Source of the DNA: Amphiura filiformis
Taxonomy: Eukaryota > Echinodermata > Ophiuroidea > Amphilepidida > Amphiuridae
Assembly (NCBI RefSeq): GCF_039555335.1
Contig: NW_027305498.1
Span: 682,001 to 746,000, forward strand
DNA: 64,000 nt
Direction of reading: 5' to 3'
Below are positions 58,041-64,000 of the stretch, in pieces. The notes beneath the pieces are model-generated. The model was not told where the DNA came from and searched no databases. It saw only the letters and a list, made by a program, of their open reading frames with translations. Position 1 is the first letter of the stretch. Each line of letters opens with the position of its first letter. The position numbers and the translations under genes were made by a program.

Positions 58041-58207
58041 GTGTTTGTTCTCATGAATGGAATGGCAACTGCTACAATTATGTTAACATTCCTAAATCTT
58101 GGTCTGATGCTGAAATGTACTGCAGTAGTCAGTATGGAGCCCATCTTGTGAGCATTCATTCCTCTGATGAAAACAACTTTGTTAAAGGGTTTATTGGATC
58201 GGCTGAG
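58041..58207 (+). CDS. Lectin gene 2: first CTLD exon
   Basis: 167 bp from CATTGTAG to GAG|GTAAGT: VCSHEWNGNCYNYVNIPKSW, SDAEMYCSSQYGAHLVSIHS, SDENNFVKGFIGSAE. Long-form C-type lectin start with its extra N-terminal disulphide pair. Phase 1 in, phase 0 out. Confidence 0.92.
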
Positions 58208-58479
58208 GTAAGTGACATTTTTCAATTTGAAGAGAAATACAAACGGGATGTCGCTTTATATATTTGGTTCAAACGAACAAACACCTGACATACATTATTA
58301 TACATATACATAAAATAAGGTTTTATATAGGGTACTATCTAGTACAAAGTGCTTTTCAAATAACAAAAAAAATATATATTGACACTATTATATTAAGCAA
58401 CGACAACTATCTGGTGACCCTCTAACATCCGAATATTGGGATGCCATATTTAATTTTGATTAACGCATTTTTGAACCGT

Positions 58480-59075
58480 TTAAGGGATGGGGTATGAACG
58501 TTTGGACAGTATTTATTGTGGGACATTAGAGCACATCAGACATATCGAATTGCATTCTGAATACGAAGAATGTCTTTCTGATATCAAATAATTTTTATTT
58601 TTTGAAATTCGCAATGTAATACACATTTTATGACAAATGATTAAAAATTGATATTTTTGACATTTAACAGTACTCGAAGTAAAATAGGTGGGATGAAAAG
58701 CCGACGATCAATTGAAATTTTTGACCTTTCGATTTGAACATATGGATTTTTCCCAAAACACCAAAAAAATCCATATCTTCAATATGAAAGGTCAAAATTT
58801 TCAATTGATCGTCGGCTTTTCCTCCCAGCTACATACACTTTAAGAATATATCATTAGATTTATAAAATTTACTTCGAGGACTGTTATATATCAAAATGTG
58901 AAAATATCAAATTTTAATAATTTGTCATAAAATTTGCATTATATCGTGAATTTCAAAAAATGAAAATTATTTGATTTCAGAAAGACATTCTTCGTATTCA
59001 GAATGCAATTCGATATGTCTGATGTGCTCTCATGTCCCACAAAAAATAATGTCGAAACGCTCAAAACGGTCATTA
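58480..59075. mobile_element. TTAA foldback family, copy 4, right end worn
   Basis: Left TTAA at 58480-58483. The centre (58700-58815) has lost part of one arm compared with copy 2, and the right end stops at CGAAACGCTCAAAACG without the final ATCCCTTAA. In the intron between the two CTLD exons of gene 2. Confidence 0.8.
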
Positions 59076-59317
59076 GTTTTTATGATGTTCAGCAAATGTA
59101 AACTACTAAAATAGCTATTTTGGCCAACCATATGTCCTAAGCTAAATTGGGTTTGTGTTTTAAAGTGATGTGTAAAGGACGGGAGCCTGGTTTGCAATTC
59201 CAGAGGGAGTGTGCCTGTAAGAGACACAGCCATCAGAAAAAGACAAGCTCAGATCCCGCGCCAAATATGTTAGCAGTTCAGAAATTGCAATTTTCCCATC
59301 CTTGAAAAAAAAAGTAG

Positions 59318-59370
59318 GCAGAGCTGGGAATCGAACTCGGAACCTTTCGGTTCTGAAAAGAGTTATAGGC
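59318..59370 (-). other. B-box-containing tRNA-like relic
   Basis: The reverse complement contains CCGAAAGGTTCCGAGTTCGA and TTCCC, a B box with flanking T-stem bases. Too short for more. Confidence 0.3.
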
Positions 59371-60165
59371 AAAAAGGTCAAAGTCAGTTGGAAAATGCTT
59401 CAATTTTAGTTTTAAAAAAATAATTTTAACTTGTCTCAAATTGTTCCTTTGGCTTAAATGAATCAAAATGAGAAAAGTTCCATTGTTTGTCACAGGTAAT
59501 GTCACAAAATAGGTCAAGGTCAACATGGCTCAATGGATTTTGGAACTTTTTATATTACCAAGGCAACAGACCATCTGGAAAACTATCCCTTTTTGAAATG
59601 ATCTTGCAAGTGGAGTAATCTGGGAGCATTCTTTGTGAGCCTTTGGGAGATGTAGTCACGTGAAATGGAGTATGTTGCAATTAGTGGTGGGTAATTTCCT
59701 TTATTGGACTTGCCTATAGCTGCATGGTCGATTTGTGTACAGAAAATCTCCTAAAGTCTTGCTGGTCTACGATTATCGTCGTAGACTTATACTTTTTCCG
59801 GGTACTGTCTACTATTAAATTTGCCATCAACAGCATGGTGATCACCAACACAATTTGGAGACCATCATTACATTTTCACGATTATAACATTTTGTGCTTT
59901 GACTGCTCTGCGTGCTAGCCATAGGCTTCAACATAACTCCAAGTTTTTAGATATTTTCTCAAAATATCAAGAGCTATCCCAAATCCACTGAACCAATGAT
60001 GGGCTTGTTTGTACTAATTTTAATGCATTTTTCATGCAGATTACAATATGGTCATTAAAATTTACAATTCTGGAATTTTGAATTTTTAAAGAAAATTGAA
60101 ATTTGTCGTCTACAGTCGACTGTTTAGTGGTAACAGAATCTTTTCTTGGGCATTATTATTTGCAG

Positions 60166-60372
60166 ACGTGGATCGGATTGAGTGATCAAAGTACTGAAGG
60201 TATATTTGAGTGGAGTGATGGCACTCAAGTGACCTACACTAACTGGCGCACGAACCAACCAAACGATGGACCAGCTGTAGGTGGTGAAGATTGTGCCCAT
60301 TTCCATTATGATTCCGACACGTGGAATGACAAAACTTGCGATTCAGAAATTAAGTTTGTTTGCAAAAAGTAA
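60166..60372 (+). CDS. Lectin gene 2: second CTLD exon (QPN/WND), C-terminus
   Basis: Acceptor TATTTGCAG, then TWIGLSDQSTEGIFEWSDGT, QVTYTNWRTNQPNDGPA, VGGEDCAHFHYDSDTWNDKT, CDSEIKFVCKK and stop. The calcium-site triplet is QPN, neither the EPN of copy 0 nor the QPD of gene 1. WND is kept. With the first exon it gives six canonical cysteines. Intact. Confidence 0.92.
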   Translation, partial: TWIGLSDQSTEGIFEWSDGTQVTYTNWRTNQPNDGPAVGGEDCAHFHYDSDTWNDKTCDSEIKFVCKK

Positions 60373-62040
60373 TGTATTATTACTAGGTATGTCACAGTGG
60401 CTGCACAATAATTCTGCTACACTGTGCATGCAAGCATAACAGTGAATTGAAAAGCGCGCGCTTCAAATTTGGCCAATTTTAGAAAACATCCATGTCGATA
60501 AATGAATTTCCTCATATGCTTCATTTATCCAAATTGTTTAAATTTTTAATATATGGTGTGTGAAGCTTTTCCGAGGCTAACATCGGGTCCTCAAAAATTA
60601 AAAATTGTTTTGTTGAAGAGCTGCTGCCTGTTTTTATGGATTTTTGAAGATCGCTCATAAATCAGTCAATATAGGCCTATTGAAATAAAGGGACCTACCA
60701 CCATTTAGCTGAAATACTAATCTTTCTTAGCATGTAAATTATTTCCGTCGACAACGAATGAAACACTTCCCTAAAACTAGTTGAAGCAAAACATTAATCA
60801 AAGATATTTTTAGGGAGTAATTTTCCAAACCACAATAGCTCTAAGCCATTGTGTGTGTCCAAGGCCATACTATTTTTGTATACGCGGTACAGTAGAATTG
60901 CTGTTCCCTTTACCGATTGTCCTCCCATGTTAATCCAGATAACAAAATGTTAATTTAAAGTCTCATTGCAACTGAATTTTTATTTTTACTTTTCGGACTT
61001 GGCTTTGAGTAATGGTGACACATACCATGTTTACAGTAAAAATGAAATTTATATTCCAGACACCGTCAAAATGTCAAACTTTTTATTTTTTTGTATTGTT
61101 TTTAAATAATTAACTGCAGTTCATTTATTCAACCTCATAACAGGATCATACTTAAAAAATTTATAATGAATGAACAGACGTTGATTAAATATTGAAAAAA
61201 AATTACTCATGCCTAATTTGCATAATAATATCATGAATACATATTTAGCTGTAACTACCTAATTTGCATAATTAATTACTTTTTGTGTATTTTTTGTTGT
61301 CAATTGAAAGAACTTTGTATACATATGTGTGCAAAAAAACCCGCACCTTTATATCATGTACGGTTTTCTATTGGCATCAATTTTGCATATTAATTAGCTG
61401 AACTTAGTCATTTTCAATTTTGTTTTCTTTAACGAAGTCAGGAAAGATAGGCATTTAACATGTGATATTTAAATTAACGCTGCTTTTTCAAGCAAGCGTC
61501 CAAATAAACCTTAAAAATCTCGAAATGTGCAAATTTTGTCATTATGTTTTTTGATTTTTGATTCTTTAATAAAGCTCAATAATGCAGGAACATTAAATAA
61601 CGTGTTTCTGCTGCAATTATTTTTGAGGTGATATGCCTATTATTACACGCTACACCGCGTAGGAAACCAAATTGTAATAGCCAGAATATTCAAACTCAAT
61701 GTTTAGGGTCGGTCGGGTTACGCCAATCAAACATTTATTTAGGCCCAAGTCTTTTACTGTGAGACTGATCACGTACATTGATTCGGGTACGGGTATTTTT
61801 TTTTTTATCGTAATTTAGTAATAAAAGCGGATTTTCTGACTAATAAGTTTTTTATAAATGTTTGAATTTTTAAGCCTGATTTGACATTTAAAAAATCCGT
61901 TCAGCCGTGGATTAGCCTAAGAGAGTGGATCCTAATGACCCCGCCTCTTGCGCACAAATGCGGTGTGTGGGTTGTTTATCAGTTTACATAGGCTGTCACC
62001 AATGCAAAAATAATTAATGCATACAATTAAGTATACTGGT
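60373..62040. other. Downstream of lectin gene 2, no gene recognised
   Basis: AT-rich. A poly(A)-signal-like AATAAA is at about 60684. The sequence CCTAATTTGCATAAT recurs at about 61213 and 61257 without forming a clear repeat. Confidence 0.4.
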
Positions 62041-62320
62041 GGCCAGTATCGTAGCCAGGTTTTTGGAATCGAGCGGGTGGGCGGGAGGGCGGCCGGGGAA
62101 CAACAATTTTGCAAATGTACGAACAGATGAAATTGTAAATGAGCCAATCCATGTCAACTTCAGGGATGTGCACCGCAGTACCTCTTCATTTTTTTTCTTT
62201 TTCTGTGTGGTGCTAGATATTGGTGAGAAAGTAAAATCCTGGAAATTTGAGCTTCATACTCCATTTCGTTTTCCCGTGGCAGCAAGTTGAAATTTAGGGG
62301 GGTCAGCGTAAAAAAATGTG
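62041..62320. mobile_element. Fragment with CAGTATCGTAGCCAGG end
   Basis: The start resembles the inverted ends of 18214-18920 (CGTAGCCAGC), followed by G-rich sequence (GGGTGGGCGGGAGGGCGG). No matching right end before the LINE. Confidence 0.35.
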
Positions 62321-62324
62321 TCGC

Positions 62325-64000
62325 TACGCGAAAGACGATGTTTGGATAGCCATAGGGAATCCATACAACTTTGAAAAATATGTATCCAATTTAGAAAAAC
62401 GCACTTGTGAGAAGAAAAATATTCATCGAGTTTTGACAAGTGATGGGTCTGTTGTCTCAGATACAAAATCTATCATGAGTGAAATTTCAAAGTTTTATAA
62501 AGCTCTTTACGATCAATCTTCAGATACCAATCCATGGAAAATTTTGATCATTTTCTTGACCCACTTGATATACCACAGTTGCTCAATGAAGAAAAACTCA
62601 ATCTTGAGAAGCCTATAACAAAGAGTGAAATTTATAGTACTATTACTTCTATAAAATTGAATAGGTCACCAGGATTTGATGGGCTACCGATTGAATTCTA
62701 TATTTTTGTTTGAAAAGACATTAGTGATTTACTTCTTGATTCATATAATTTTTCCTTACAGTATGGTCTTTTGACATTGTCACAAAGAAATGGTTTAATT
62801 ACTTTATTACCTAATAAAGATAAGGATCCGTTGTATATTAAAAACTATCGTCCTATTTCCTTGTTGACAGTAGATTATAAGATAATAAAAACTATTGCAA
62901 ACCGTTTATAACTATGTATGAATGATCTCATTCATTCTGATCAATTTTTTTAAAGGGAGAAATATTGGTAACAATATACGTCTTATTATGGATATTATCC
63001 AATATACTGCGACCAATGAAATTGTTTTAGGTCTTAAAACGGTTCAATTTTGGTGAAACATTTATTAATTGGGTTTAGTTATTCTACACACACTTAACAA
63101 TAGGTAGTCAAACATGACCCTAAAGTAGTAATTTTTGACCCCATGGCAGGGTCAACTATGCACCAAACCCATTGAAGTCATTTTTGATTTGACCCCTAAC
63201 AGAGTCATTTGAAAATAACCCTATTAGTGTCAAAAAATGACTATATCCGGGGGTCATAATTAGAAAATTACCCCTAAAGTAGTTGAAATGACTACATTTG
63301 GGGGTCCCGGTTTTTAAATGACCCCGGAACGTGGGTCAAAAAATTACTATATTGGGGGTCATTTAAATATGACCCTTTTAGGGGTCAATTTAATATGATG
63401 TCAACAACTGTAAATGACCCCTATGGTGGTTAAATTTGACTTCATCCGGGTTATTTCAAATTGACCCCCTAAATTAGTCAAAATTTTGACTACCTATTTT
63501 TAAGTGTGCAGAAAAAGAAAGAGTTATGTAATGAATAACGGGCACCTTTCTTCTGTTATTGAGATTCATAGAGGAATTTTTCAAGGATGCCCGATATCAC
63601 CGTACCTTTTTCTTTTGAATGGAGATGGCCTTCCTGGCAATAAAACAAACCATGACATTAAAGGTATTCCTGTGAATAATCATAATATTAAGATTTCAAT
63701 GTTAGCCGATGACACAACATGTTTTCTTGATGGTACTGTGGAATCTTTTTCTTCTTTATTTGATACTATGGATTCATTTTCTAATTGCTCTGGATGTAGA
63801 ATTAACTTTAGCAAATGAGAAGCCATTTGGGTTGGATCAAAGAGGGGTAGTGATTTTATATTTCAGGAATAAGGCCTGATTTGGAAAACAAGTGAATTTA
63901 AGTCTCTTGGGATTACATTTTCGTTAAATATTCAAAAAAATGTTTGACTTGCATTACAAAGTAAAATTAAAACAAATTGATAATATTTAAATAATATTCA
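62325..64000 (+). mobile_element. L1/Tx1-like LINE, RT region, broken and running off the window
   Basis: Translation in shifting frames gives SDTKSIMSEISKFYKALYDQ, then LNRSPGFDGLPIEFY, KNYRPISLLTVDYKII, GIFQGCPISPYLFLL and ISMLADDTTCFLD. These are RT motifs in the normal order, with ADD as the catalytic box. Part of the palm between NEIVLGL (about 63020) and FNFGETFINW (about 63050), where family members have the first Asp motif, is deleted. Several stops and shifts are present, and a MITE lies at 63087-63510. The 3' end is beyond 64000. Confidence 0.88.
63087..63510. mobile_element. MITE inserted in the LINE (ATAGGTAGTCAAA ends)
   Basis: The left end CACTTAACAATAGGTAGTCAA and its inverse TTGACTACCTATTTTTAAGTG bracket a body made of about ten alternating TGACCCC and GGGGTCA units. 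LINE coding resumes after it. No ORF. Confidence 0.8.

Noticed and set aside
1-64000. LTR retrotransposon, retroviral or Polinton remains
   Set aside because: I looked for gag, protease, integrase and capsid-type proteins and for paired LTRs and saw none. The only terminal direct repeats belong to the Penelope-like element.

Overview
The window looks like AT-rich nuclear DNA of a marine invertebrate, most likely a deuterostome such as an echinoderm or hemichordate. This rests on intron-rich EGF and C-type-lectin genes, a signal-peptide uricase-like gene, Penelope and CR1/L1-like retroelements, very many foldback DNA transposons, and a 200-N scaffold gap (11504-11703). The species cannot be fixed from the sequence. 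Most host coding sequence lies in exons too short to show up as long ORFs; I read them from splice signals, intron phase and comparison between copies.

Layout. 1-11.5 kb: a lone first exon of a CYP2-like cytochrome P450 (minus strand), then nested transposons: a TTAA-flanked foldback element, a CR1-like LINE tail, a CAGGGTG mariner-like element inside an ACCCAGC-ended element, and a hAT-like element with a perfect 8-bp target duplication. 12-16.6 kb: the two exons of a C-type lectin domain (lectin copy 0). 14.6-27.4 kb: three non-autonomous elements with TAGGG ends, each with a perfect 7-bp target duplication. 27.7-37.4 kb: lectin gene 1 (signal exon, Cys-rich module, two EGF exons, two CTLD exons), with a Penelope-like element and a mariner-like element in its first intron; it carries coding damage. 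38.7-46.3 kb, minus strand: eight exons of a uricase-fold protein with an N-terminal signal peptide, no peroxisomal C-terminus, and most catalytic residues replaced. 51.9-60.4 kb: lectin gene 2, same architecture as gene 1 and open in all exons (predicted 299 residues). 62.3-64 kb: a broken L1/Tx1-like LINE running off the window, with a small inverted-repeat element inside it.

How the genes fit together. The lectin copies form a direct tandem family spaced about 21-24 kb apart. Their sugar-binding triplets differ: EPN in copy 0, QPD in gene 1, QPN in gene 2. The uricase-like gene lies between genes 1 and 2 on the opposite strand. All three full-length products are predicted to be secreted, so the locus may be a cluster of extracellular recognition or defence proteins; that last step is inference.

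Caveat. Several coding breaks are single missing bases, two of them in G runs at uricase splice junctions. Residual assembly indels are a real alternative to pseudogene decay.
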